From Mollicutes bacterium (GTDB lineage: Bacteria; Bacillota_I; Bacilli_A; Izemoplasmatales; Izemoplasmataceae), in assembly GCA_003558105.1 (NCBI GenBank), contig PWMS01000108.1, forward strand, positions 1-42,760: DNA of 42,760 nucleotides, read 5' to 3'. The position numbers were made by a program, and so were the translations under genes. Below the pieces are notes generated by a model. That model ran no database searches and was not told the DNA's origin. It saw only the letters and a list, made by a program, of their open reading frames with translations. Of the stretch, positions 8,931 to 17,378 are shown in pieces (positions within the stretch are counted from its first letter, which is position 1; each line of letters starts with the position of its first letter).

Positions 8931-9788
8931 ATGGATAAAATCATCTACCGCGTCAGTGCATTTCCCTCTGACAACAAAGGCGGCAACGAAGCGGGTGTTG
9001 TTTTAGACTGCGCCGATTTATCGGAAAAAACCATGCAACAAGTCGCCGCGCAAGTCGGCTATTCAGAGACCGCCTTTTTAATGCCATCAAAAAAAGCCGA
9101 TTATAAAATCCGTTATTTCACCCCAATCACCGAAGTCGATCTTTGCGGCCATGCCACGATTGCCGCATTCAATCTGCTGAGAAATTTAGATATCATCACC
9201 CAAGGCCGCTACAGCTTAGAAACCAATCAAGAAATTTTAGAAATTAACGTCAAAGAAAAACACGTCTTTATGCAACTGGGCAAAATGAGCTTAAAAGATG
9301 GTCCGGATAAAACAGAAATCAAACAATCACTCGGCTTAAGCGATGCACAACTGACCAAAAACCCTACAAAAATCATCTCTACAGGGGTCGAAGAAATCTT
9401 TCTTGAAGTTAAGGACTTAAAAACCTTACATCGCTTAAACCTTGATCCACTCCGCCTCCAACGCCTTTGTGAAAAACACCACGTCAAAGGTTTGTATCTA
9501 TTTACCTTAGAGACCCACGACCAAGAATCCCACGCCCAAGGCAGAAACTTTCTACCCGTCTTAGGCATTCCAGAAGAAAGCGCCACTGGCACCGCCTCTG
9601 GCGCCTTGGCAATCTATATGGATCAAGTCCTAAACAAACAACAAAAAGCTTACCGTTTCGAACAAGGTGACGCGATGCAAAAACCTTCGCGCATTCACGT
9701 CGAATTGATCAAAAGCCACCGCGACATCACCCGAGTCAATGTCGGTGGGGCTATGCGCTTTATCGATAAAATCCTCAAATTTATGTAA
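8931..9788 (+). CDS. PhzF-family isomerase-like protein
   Basis: 285 residues, matching the two-barrel PhzF/diaminopimelate-epimerase-like fold. Motifs are GNEAGVVLD near the N-terminus, SETAFL with the catalytic Glu (about residue 46), YFTPITEVDLCGHATIAAFN (about 63-82) and the second-half EESATGTASGALAIYM loop. PhzF itself isomerises a phenazine precursor, but most homologues are uncharacterised and no phenazine genes are here, so only the family is called. The start has AAAAAAAAGGAGG 8 bases upstream. It is monocistronic, with a promoter before and a terminator after. Confidence 0.88.
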   Translation: MDKIIYRVSAFPSDNKGGNEAGVVLDCADLSEKTMQQVAAQVGYSETAFLMPSKKADYKIRYFTPITEVDLCGHATIAAFNLLRNLDIITQGRYSLETNQEILEINVKEKHVFMQLGKMSLKDGPDKTEIKQSLGLSDAQLTKNPTKIISTGVEEIFLEVKDLKTLHRLNLDPLRLQRLCEKHHVKGLYLFTLETHDQESHAQGRNFLPVLGIPEESATGTASGALAIYMDQVLNKQQKAYRFEQGDAMQKPSRIHVELIKSHRDITRVNVGGAMRFIDKILKFM

Positions 9789-9794
9789 ACTTGC

Positions 9795-9830
9795 CCCCAC
9801 CAAAAAAGCATCGCTTTTTGGTGGGGTTTT
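9795..9830 (+). terminator. terminator after the PhzF-family gene
   Basis: CCCCACCAAAAAAGC/GCTTTTTGGTGGGG with a small loop and TTTT. It isolates the gene from the coiled-coil operon that follows. Confidence 0.9.
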
Positions 9831-9909
9831 ATAACTTTCCATTTTTTTTGTAAAAAGCCCTTAAAAAAGCGATAAAACATGCTAAAATAAAACCAAGGGG
9901 GAATCAGTT

Positions 9910-12600
9910 ATGACCAAGGAAGAAAAGCTTTTTAACTTATTAGAAAAACGCTACAAACATCTCATTGAATTACTCGATGAAACCGACGAACAACAAGAAG
10001 CCAAAAAACGCTTGTATAAGAAAAATAACCAAGCCATCGAAAAATCACTGGCCCATTCTTTAACCTTGCACCAAAGCAACAAAGAAACCTTAGACAAACA
10101 TTTTATCAAACTGAAAGAACGCATCCGAAAAATTCTCAATGAAAAACTCAAAACCATCGATGAAGAAAAGACCTACGAAGATCAGGTGTACGATAAACTT
10201 TTAAAAAGTTTAACCGACTCATTTGACAACAAGATAGCCTTAAACAAACTTAAACGTGAAAAAGTCAAAGCGACCTACAACCATGCCGTTAAAACCGCGA
10301 CCGAAACGTCCGTGAAAACCGAAAATGACGCCGAAGCAAAAATCGATAAAGCGGTTCGCACGCATAATGCGCACATGGAACGTTTACTCAGTGAAACCAA
10401 TGAGCTTTACGAAAGCAACGACAAAATCGAAAGTGAAGCCAAAACAACCTTTGATAAAACCGTTAAAAAGATTGAAAGAGACAAACAAAGTGCGCTTACC
10501 AAAATCAAAAAGCATCAAAGCGACTACACCCAATCATTTAAAGAGGCTTTAGCCTCATTAAAAGAATCCTATAAAACCGAAAAGAAACCGCTAGAAAAAG
10601 AAATCAAAGCTTTGATTAAAGACTATGAAAAAGAAATTAAAACCTTGGAAGATGCCCATCAAAAAGAACTTACAAAACTGACCAACTACAAAAACGAAGC
10701 CGTAAAAATCGGCGATTCAAACAAAGCCCACGAATATGAAAAGCAAATTAAACAACTTAAAAAGACCCACCAAGCGACCTTAAAAGAGAAAAAAAACGAA
10801 CATGAAAACACCATGTCACCCGAAGAAGAAAAGCTCGCCATATTTGAAAAAGACTATGAAGATAAATTTAAAGATTTGAAATATACGGCGATCGATCAGA
10901 TCATCGGCTTTTTAAGCGAAATTGAAACCGCCAATACCGATGCTCAGAAAAAAATCGAAGAAGCCAACACCGAATACAACCTCGCGTTAAACGAACATAA
11001 AAGTAAAAAAGATGCGATCAACATCGATTACGAAATCCAAAGCATCAACTTCAACCAAACTCTGCAAGAAAACAAAACCATGGCCGAACACGATAAAAAT
11101 CTAAGCAAACCCAAACGTGACCTCAAAGAAAACGAAGCGCGATTCCAAAGAGATATGGAACTCAACGAACTCGAAAAAGCCGACCGTGTCGCCGAGGAAA
11201 AAAACAAAAAAGATAAGTCTTTAGCCGATGAGAACCACACCTTAGAAGAAAATAAATTATCCTTAGCACACAAACGCTTAAACTATCTTTACGATTACGA
11301 TGTCGAACAACTAAAAATCGAAAAAAACAGACAGTTGATCAAACGCGATGAAACCGAAGAGACCATGCTTATGTCGCATTATATGAAACAAAGTGAAAAC
11401 TACACCGCCTTAAGAAGCGAAACCATCGAAGCTAAAAAAAGCTACGTCGAAGCCTTGGCCAACCAGCAAAAACAAGACCTAGACGAACTATATGAAAAAC
11501 TGCTTAAAGACGCTAAAAGCGATCACGAAGCGATGATTAAAAAGATTGAAACGGCCTATCAAAAAGAAAAAGACATCTATCAAGCCCCTTTGAATGAGCT
11601 TAAAAAAAGCCATGAAAAAACCATCAATGACATGATTAGTGCCCACGCAAAAGAACGCGAACAACTCTCAGAAAGACTCGACAACAGCAACGATAAAAAA
11701 CGCAAAGAAACCTTAAGAAAAGAACTACGAGAACTCGGTGAAAATCATGACGAAATTTTGAACCAAAAGAAAAAGGCACTAAAGAAAAAAGAAGCGGGCT
11801 TTGAAACCATGCTCGCCGATTTAAAAAGCTATAAAAACCGCTCTTTAGAAGAAGCCGAAACCTTGCTTTACCATATCACCGACCAAATCAGCTTAGCCCA
11901 AGAAGAAAACGCCATAGCTGCAGAAAACCTTACAACCAATTTTGATGCCCGCCATTATGAAATCAAGCACCGTGCTAAATTATTCCGAACCTTCCAACGC
12001 CAACGCCAACATGAAACGATTGAAAAAACACACCAGCACCAAAACGAACGCTTACACCGCTTAAACGCCAAACAAAACAAAAGCCAAACCATCCTAGAAG
12101 AACAACTCAAAGCGGTTCAACAGCAATATGAACAAGAATATGAAACGATTAGAAGCGCGATTCAAAAGGCTGAGTTAAGCTACGATAAAACCTTAACCGA
12201 AATCGAAAAGATTAAAGAAGAAAACAACCGTAACCTAAATGAAAGCTATGAGGTTGAAAAAGAACGCCTTGAGGGTTACATGTACAAACTCAACCGCAAC
12301 CATGACCAAGCCATCAAGAAAATCAAAGACGATGCCAAGCAAAATAAAGATGCCTGTTTCGAGCATAAAAAACAAGGCGAAGAGGCCAAAAGCCGTGAAG
12401 AAAACCGACTTAAAAACGCCTTAGAAGTTGAACTCGACACCAAAGACGCCAACAAAAATCAAACAATAGAAAACTATAAAAACCGTGGTAAGGCGCTTAA
12501 ATCTCATATCGATGCCGATATCCATAAACGCTTAAATGAAAAAACCATCACGCGCGTCGATGATGTTTTAAAAGCTGAAAAAGACTACGACATTATTTAA
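9910..12600 (+). CDS. large charged coiled-coil protein, unrecognised
   Basis: 896 residues made almost entirely of Lys, Glu, Asp, Asn, Gln, Ala and Leu with long heptad-like runs. I find a single Cys, no Trp, very few Pro (KKPLEK, MSPEEE, SKPKRD, QAPLNE), no signal peptide and no membrane helix. It has no Walker A motif, so it is not an SMC or Rad50 ATPase. It should form a long cytoplasmic helical rod or filament with a few proline hinges. It is the first gene of an operon and ends 22 bases before the cardiolipin synthase gene. A structural, cytoskeletal or membrane-domain scaffold role is my inference only. The start has AAGGGGG 9-15 bases upstream; a TAAAAT lies near 9883. Confidence 0.85.
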   Translation: MTKEEKLFNLLEKRYKHLIELLDETDEQQEAKKRLYKKNNQAIEKSLAHSLTLHQSNKETLDKHFIKLKERIRKILNEKLKTIDEEKTYEDQVYDKLLKSLTDSFDNKIALNKLKREKVKATYNHAVKTATETSVKTENDAEAKIDKAVRTHNAHMERLLSETNELYESNDKIESEAKTTFDKTVKKIERDKQSALTKIKKHQSDYTQSFKEALASLKESYKTEKKPLEKEIKALIKDYEKEIKTLEDAHQKELTKLTNYKNEAVKIGDSNKAHEYEKQIKQLKKTHQATLKEKKNEHENTMSPEEEKLAIFEKDYEDKFKDLKYTAIDQIIGFLSEIETANTDAQKKIEEANTEYNLALNEHKSKKDAINIDYEIQSINFNQTLQENKTMAEHDKNLSKPKRDLKENEARFQRDMELNELEKADRVAEEKNKKDKSLADENHTLEENKLSLAHKRLNYLYDYDVEQLKIEKNRQLIKRDETEETMLMSHYMKQSENYTALRSETIEAKKSYVEALANQQKQDLDELYEKLLKDAKSDHEAMIKKIETAYQKEKDIYQAPLNELKKSHEKTINDMISAHAKEREQLSERLDNSNDKKRKETLRKELRELGENHDEILNQKKKALKKKEAGFETMLADLKSYKNRSLEEAETLLYHITDQISLAQEENAIAAENLTTNFDARHYEIKHRAKLFRTFQRQRQHETIEKTHQHQNERLHRLNAKQNKSQTILEEQLKAVQQQYEQEYETIRSAIQKAELSYDKTLTEIEKIKEENNRNLNESYEVEKERLEGYMYKLNRNHDQAIKKIKDDAKQNKDACFEHKKQGEEAKSREENRLKNALEVELDTKDANKNQTIENYKNRGKALKSHIDADIHKRLNEKTITRVDDVLKAEKDYDII

Positions 12601-12622
12601 AGAATAAGAAGGATCTGATGCT

Positions 12623-14167
12623 GTGGAAAGAAACATACGCAAGAATTTGATGGTTGTATTCATCATCTCACTTGCCATTTTAGGCAGGTTTGTTTTAGAA
12701 TACGCATTCTCGCTCATCTGGGACTTTTTTGACTTTTCCACTGTCCTTGGGTTCGCCGTACGAACCTTTTTTGTCGTCATCTTTGTGATCATTTGGTTAT
12801 CGGTCGCCTTAAGAAGTGAAAACCCCCACAACAAACTACCTTGGTTATTGATTCTATCCTTTGAACCCGTCTTAGGGATTACCTTATTTTTAACCTTCGG
12901 GCGGAACTTTAAAAAATCGTTGCGCTATCAAAAACGCCCCCTCATGGTAAACGACAACTACATCACCAAAGAAGCCAAAGCCAGCGATGATATACTGTAT
13001 GATGCGAACCTTGAAGACCCGTATTTATCGTTTTTTAAAAGTGCCCATAAACTATCGTATCATCAACCTTTTTATGGCAACACCCAAGTCAATGTACTGA
13101 AAAACGGTGAAGCTTTTTATCCGGCCTTAAAAAAAGCGATTAAAAACGCGAAAACATTTATCTTATTTGAATTTTTTATTATGCGCCACGATCAAAGAAG
13201 CTATGAATTCATCAACTTATTAAAAGAAAAAGCCCAAGAAAACATCGACGTTAAAGTAATAATCGATGGGCTTGGTTCCGCACGCTCAAGACGAAAAATC
13301 TTAAAAGCCTTTAAAGATAGTGGTGTTGATATCGTTGTTAATGACCGCATCTATTTTCCCTTGTTCAATACCCGTGTCAATTACCGCAATCACCGTAAAA
13401 TCGTTGTTGTTGATGGGGTTGAAGGCTTTACCGGTGGGATGAATATCGCCAATGAATACGACAACGCCATCGCTCATCCGTATTACTTTAGAGATACCCA
13501 ACTTCACATTAAAGGCTCAGCCACCAAAAGTTTAACCGCCTTATTCTTCAAAGACTACTATTACAACACCAACCATTTTATCGACGATGACATGTATTAT
13601 CCCAACCGCAGTAAAGAGAGTCTAAACACCGTCCAAATCTTACAAAGCGGCCCCGATACCCAAGCGCCCAACATCCGCAATATCTATACCAAGATGATTT
13701 TAAACGCCCAACATTCAATCAAAATCATGACGCCTTATATGGCCTTGGACCAAGAGACACTAAACGCCTTAAAAACCGCCGCGACCAGTGGCATCCAAGT
13801 CGAAATCATTATCCCGGGCATTCCCGATAAATACATCGTTTATAAAGTCACCAAAGCCTTCATCAGCAATTTGCTCAAGGATGGTGTCGATATTTATCAG
13901 TATGACAAAGGCTTTTGCCACGGCAAGATTTTAATCATCGATGATAAAGTCGCTTCGATTGGCAGTTATAATTTGGATTATCGTAGCGCTTTAATCGATT
14001 TTGAAATTACCACCTTAATGCACGGCCCCGTGGTTTTTGATATTTTAAACGATTTTCACGCTGATTTAAAAGACTGCACCTTAATCGATAAAAAGGCTTG
14101 GGCAAAACGGCCTTTATTCTCGAAATTTTTAGAGGGTATTATGAGCATTTTCACCCCAATTATATAA
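12623..14167 (+). CDS. cls: cardiolipin synthase (phospholipase D family)
   Basis: Membrane enzyme condensing two phosphatidylglycerols into cardiolipin plus glycerol. The 514-residue length is normal for Cls. The N-terminus has two to three hydrophobic helices (about 9-30, 42-62 and 72-90), followed by two phospholipase D HKD motifs: HRKIVVVDG with GFTGGMNIANEY (about 257-280), and HGKILIIDD with ASIGSYNLDYRS (about 433-460). GTG at 12623 is chosen because AGAAGGAT lies about 10 bases upstream and the protein begins with a normal Cls N-terminus. It is the second gene of the operon, after the coiled-coil protein and 11 bases before the ABC transporter. Confidence 0.93.
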   Translation: MERNIRKNLMVVFIISLAILGRFVLEYAFSLIWDFFDFSTVLGFAVRTFFVVIFVIIWLSVALRSENPHNKLPWLLILSFEPVLGITLFLTFGRNFKKSLRYQKRPLMVNDNYITKEAKASDDILYDANLEDPYLSFFKSAHKLSYHQPFYGNTQVNVLKNGEAFYPALKKAIKNAKTFILFEFFIMRHDQRSYEFINLLKEKAQENIDVKVIIDGLGSARSRRKILKAFKDSGVDIVVNDRIYFPLFNTRVNYRNHRKIVVVDGVEGFTGGMNIANEYDNAIAHPYYFRDTQLHIKGSATKSLTALFFKDYYYNTNHFIDDDMYYPNRSKESLNTVQILQSGPDTQAPNIRNIYTKMILNAQHSIKIMTPYMALDQETLNALKTAATSGIQVEIIIPGIPDKYIVYKVTKAFISNLLKDGVDIYQYDKGFCHGKILIIDDKVASIGSYNLDYRSALIDFEITTLMHGPVVFDILNDFHADLKDCTLIDKKAWAKRPLFSKFLEGIMSIFTPII

Positions 14168-14178
14168 AGGAGACAGCC

Positions 14179-15081
14179 ATGATCGAAATCAAACATCTTA
14201 TGAAAAGCTATGAAAAAGTCCAAGCCTTAAACGACGTTAGTTTCACGGTAAAAAAGGGTAGCTTTTTTGCTTTACTCGGACCCAATGGCGCGGGTAAAAC
14301 CACCTGTATTGAAATCTTATCCACCCTGAAAAGACCCTCATCTGGCATGGTCACCATCGATGGGAACCTCTTAGGTAAACGTGATCAAGCCATTCGCGAG
14401 AAACTCGGTGTCGTCTTTCAAGAAAGCGTCTTGGATAAAATGCTGACAGTTAGAGAAAACTTACTTTTAAGAGGGAGACTCTACAAGCATAGCCATGACA
14501 CCATCTTAAAGAAAATCGACCGTTTAAAATCATTCATCGATATCGAAAGTTTCTTAGACCAACGCATCGAGACCCTTTCTGGTGGCCAACGAAGGCGCGC
14601 CGATTTAGCCCGAGCGCTTTTGAATGACCCAGAGATTTTACTGCTCGATGAGCCAACCACAGGCTTAGACCCCCAAGCCAGAGAAAACCTATGGCACTTG
14701 ATTTTAAAATTAAAAGAATCAACCCATATGACCATTATCTTAACGACGCATTATATGGAAGAAGTCAACCTCGCCGATCATGTCATTATCTTAGATCAAG
14801 GCATGATCAAAGCCGAAGGCTCCGCTGAAGCCTTACGAAAAAATCATGCGGGGTATGTCCTTAAGTTCGTGCCCAATGACAAAAACATTGTGAAAACCTT
14901 AAAAGCGAATAACTTTACCTTAAGAAAGCATTACAACACCTACCAAATCCTTTTAAAAGATGGTTATGAAGGCCTTGAAATTCTAAAGCAATATAGAACA
15001 AGCCTGGGTGATTTTGAAATCCTTAAAGGGACGATGGACGATGTCTTTTTAAATATTACAGGAAGGAACCTACGTGATTGA
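14179..15081 (+). CDS. ABC transporter ATP-binding protein (drug/lipid exporter type)
   Basis: ATPase subunit of an ABC-2 exporter, 300 residues. The track start at 14098 lies inside cls; the ATG at 14179 has AAAGGAG at -6 to -12 and gives the normal N-terminus MIEIKHLMKSY. Walker A is GPNGAGKTT (34-42), Q-loop VVFQES, signature LSGGQRRR, Walker B ILLLDEPTTGLDP, switch LTTHYMEE. A C-terminal domain of about 90 residues resembles DrrA/CcmA-like ATPases. It overlaps the permease gene by 8 bases, and the two form one transporter. The substrate is unknown. Confidence 0.92.
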   Translation: MIEIKHLMKSYEKVQALNDVSFTVKKGSFFALLGPNGAGKTTCIEILSTLKRPSSGMVTIDGNLLGKRDQAIREKLGVVFQESVLDKMLTVRENLLLRGRLYKHSHDTILKKIDRLKSFIDIESFLDQRIETLSGGQRRRADLARALLNDPEILLLDEPTTGLDPQARENLWHLILKLKESTHMTIILTTHYMEEVNLADHVIILDQGMIKAEGSAEALRKNHAGYVLKFVPNDKNIVKTLKANNFTLRKHYNTYQILLKDGYEGLEILKQYRTSLGDFEILKGTMDDVFLNITGRNLRD

Positions 15082-15949
15082 TATGCGCGCATTGATTAAA
15101 CGACACATTAAATGTTATTTAAGAGACCGTTGGGCGGTATTCTTTTCCTTTCTTTCCGTGTTTATCATTTTGATGCTTTTTGTCTTTTTCCTCGGGTCAT
15201 ATTTTGAGGATATCAGCCAACAAGCTGGCATTGACGAAAAGCTCGCAGCCTACATCGTTTATGGCTGGATCTTTTCAGGCTTATTGATGGTCTCTTCGGT
15301 AACCATTCCCTTAGGCTTTTTAGAGCGTATGGTTGAAGACCAAACCACCCGTGCGATGCACGATTTTCAAATAACCCCCTTAAAAAGATATAAAATCGTC
15401 TTTTCCTACCTCGCCGCAGCCGTTATCATCACCCTTTTTATGAACACCTTGAACCTAACGATAGGGCTTGGTATTTTATACTTAAATTCCGGTGAAGTGG
15501 TCCCGCTTTTTAATCTCATTCAAGTGATTATTATCATGGCCTTGATTGCGACCATGTTTTCAGGATTTTTCTTCTTTTTGCTATCCTTTTTCAAAAGCCA
15601 AAACGCCCACGGCACCTTCGCTACCCTCATCGGTACCTTAATCGGATTCTTAGGTGGGCTTTATGTCCCGATTGGGGCCTTATCACAAACCATCCAAAAT
15701 ATCATTAACGCCCTACCCTTCATGCAAGCGGCGGCGCTTTTAAGACAAGCGTATATGGCTGAAGCCCTTGATATGGCCTTTGGCACAAACCAAGCTGCGC
15801 GTGATAGCTACACCAGTTTTTACGGCGTCGAGATTACGCTATTCAACCAAACCCTAAGTAGCCACGTTTTATGGTTGATATTAATTTCCCTAACCATCCT
15901 CATCCTCACCGCTTCAATTTGGCGCATGCGCCATTTAAAAATCGCATAA
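15074..15949 (+). CDS. ABC-2 type transporter permease
   Basis: 291 residues with six hydrophobic helices: about 22-43, 62-82, 110-130, 145-170, 180-200 and 262-282. The layout is that of ABC-2 (DrrB-like) permeases, including the FLGGLYVPIGALSQTIQNI segment before the last extracellular part. GTG at 15074 is preferred: GGAAGG lies 7 bases upstream, whereas the in-frame ATG at 15083 would leave a 16-base gap. It is the partner of the preceding ATPase. ABC-2 exporters of this type move lipids, polysaccharides or drugs; the operon context with cardiolipin synthase makes lipid-related export worth considering, as inference. Confidence 0.88.
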   Translation: MIDMRALIKRHIKCYLRDRWAVFFSFLSVFIILMLFVFFLGSYFEDISQQAGIDEKLAAYIVYGWIFSGLLMVSSVTIPLGFLERMVEDQTTRAMHDFQITPLKRYKIVFSYLAAAVIITLFMNTLNLTIGLGILYLNSGEVVPLFNLIQVIIIMALIATMFSGFFFFLLSFFKSQNAHGTFATLIGTLIGFLGGLYVPIGALSQTIQNIINALPFMQAAALLRQAYMAEALDMAFGTNQAARDSYTSFYGVEITLFNQTLSSHVLWLILISLTILILTASIWRMRHLKIA

Positions 15950-15961
15950 AGGAGAGATTAG

Positions 15962-16489
15962 ATGTCCATCAAAGATGTTTCGCAAATATCCACCAAAAAA
16001 GGAGATAAAGGCAGCTCAAAAAACTACACCAACGAAAGCTTTCACAAAGATGATTTATTGTTTGAGACCTTAGGAACCATCGACGAATTATCCGCAAATC
16101 TAGGCCTTGCCTATCACAAAACCGGTTATGAGCCAATCAAAACCATCCAAAAAACCTTACAAGCCATCAATGCCTTAGTCGCCACCAACCCTGATCATGA
16201 AGCCTACCAAGCTTTAAGAAAAATTAGCGATCAAGACATTGATTTCTTAGAAGATGAAGAAGCCAAGCTTCTAAAAATGGCGGATATCAAACCCGTCTTT
16301 CACCTACCGGGCAGCGATACCAGCGAGGCCAATGCGTACTTCGATTTATCGCGTACCATCACAAGACGGGCTGAACGCATGTTTGTTCGCTTTGTACGCG
16401 GTTCTAAGCGTACAGATCTCGATAAACCGATGGCCTTTTTAAACCGCTTAAGCGATCTTTTGTTTTTAGCGGCTAGAAACTTCAAATAA
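15962..16489 (+). CDS. PduO-type corrinoid adenosyltransferase
   Basis: Transfers the 5'-deoxyadenosyl group of ATP to reduced cobalamin. 175 residues, normal for PduO/MMAB. The N-terminal ATP site reads STKKGDKGSS (family TRTGDxGxT), then GTIDELSANLGLAYH, then the helix pair SEANAYFDLSRTITRRAERMFVRF with the conserved RTxxRRAER motif, and the closing FLNRLSDLLFLAARNF. The glycine-rich loop is slightly altered (STKKGDKGSS), but the Asp and Gly are kept. The gene sits 12 bases after the ABC permease and 14 before a DegV gene. No adenosylcobalamin-dependent enzyme is visible in the window, so its client is elsewhere. Confidence 0.85.
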   Translation: MSIKDVSQISTKKGDKGSSKNYTNESFHKDDLLFETLGTIDELSANLGLAYHKTGYEPIKTIQKTLQAINALVATNPDHEAYQALRKISDQDIDFLEDEEAKLLKMADIKPVFHLPGSDTSEANAYFDLSRTITRRAERMFVRFVRGSKRTDLDKPMAFLNRLSDLLFLAARNFK

Positions 16490-16503
16490 GAAAGGAAGAT
16501 ACC

Positions 16504-17367
16504 ATGCCAAAAATAGGCGTTATCACCGACACCAATGCGTGTTTGGACTACTTTAAACATGACGACGACATCCCAATTTTACGCTCCATCATCCACCTTA
16601 ACGATGAGGCGTATTTAGACCACGTTGAACTAAAAGCCGAAGATTTCTACAAACGCTTAAAAGACGACCAATCGATATTCCCCAAAACCTCACAACCCCC
16701 CACCGTAAAAATGATAGAAACCTACGAAAAAATGAAAGAAAAAGGTTACACCGATCTTATCGTTGTGACAATTTCTTCGCATATGTCAGGGATATTTTCA
16801 GCGGCGAATGTCGCCGGTACGACTGTTGATGGCATCAATGTCCATGTATTTGATTCTAAAAGCGTTGCTTTTCCTCAAGCCAAGATGGCCTTAGAAGCCG
16901 CAGAAATGGCTAAAAAAGGCAAAAGCGTCGATGCGATTATCGAACACTTAGACTTTATCCGCAATAACAACCATCTTTATTTTGCGGTCGACACCCTTAC
17001 ATACCTTGTAAAAAACGGCCGTCTTTCTGGTGCCCAAGGCTTTTTGGGATCAATGTTAAAAATCAAGCCTTTGCTCCATATCTCAAAAGAAGGCAAAGTC
17101 GAACCAGTCGAAAAAATCCGTACCTTTAAAAAAGCGGTCGACCGCGTTATCGCGATGTATTTCGAAGAAACCCAAGATCTAAAGAACGTCGAACCTTTTA
17201 TTTGTCATGCCCATAACCCTGAGACTAAAAAATATATCGAAGCGGTCTTAAAAGAAAAAAATCCCAAACTTAAAACCATTTTTTCCATGCCGCTTACCCC
17301 AGCGGTTGGAGCCCATGGCGGCCCAGGGGCCATCGCCCTTGGATACTATATTAAAAAGTCAATTTAA
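16504..17367 (+). CDS. DegV family fatty-acid-binding protein (paralogue 1)
   Basis: DegV/FakB proteins bind a fatty acid and present it to the kinase FakA for phosphorylation and entry into phospholipid synthesis. 287 residues, normal length. Features are the KTSQPPT motif (about residue 62), ISSHMSGIFSAA (the Ser-Gly acyl-carboxylate loop), DTLTYLVKNGRLSGAQGFLGSMLKIKP, and the closing VGAHGGPGAIALGYY. The N-terminus TDTNACLDYFKHD belongs to a divergent subgroup shared by the other two paralogues here. AAAGGAAG precedes the ATG. It is sixth in the coiled-coil/Cls operon, and the HAAS-like repeat protein begins 11 bases later. Confidence 0.92.
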   Translation: MPKIGVITDTNACLDYFKHDDDIPILRSIIHLNDEAYLDHVELKAEDFYKRLKDDQSIFPKTSQPPTVKMIETYEKMKEKGYTDLIVVTISSHMSGIFSAANVAGTTVDGINVHVFDSKSVAFPQAKMALEAAEMAKKGKSVDAIIEHLDFIRNNNHLYFAVDTLTYLVKNGRLSGAQGFLGSMLKIKPLLHISKEGKVEPVEKIRTFKKAVDRVIAMYFEETQDLKNVEPFICHAHNPETKKYIEAVLKEKNPKLKTIFSMPLTPAVGAHGGPGAIALGYYIKKSI

Positions 17368-17378
17368 GGAGAAAAATC

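Noticed and set aside
9227-9880. Minus-strand ORFs across and after the PhzF-family gene
   Set aside because: Antisense shadows of a clear coding region and of the terminator; composition is atypical.
14098-14178. Track start of the ABC ATPase inside cls
   Set aside because: The ATG at 14179 has a strong ribosome site and the normal family N-terminus.
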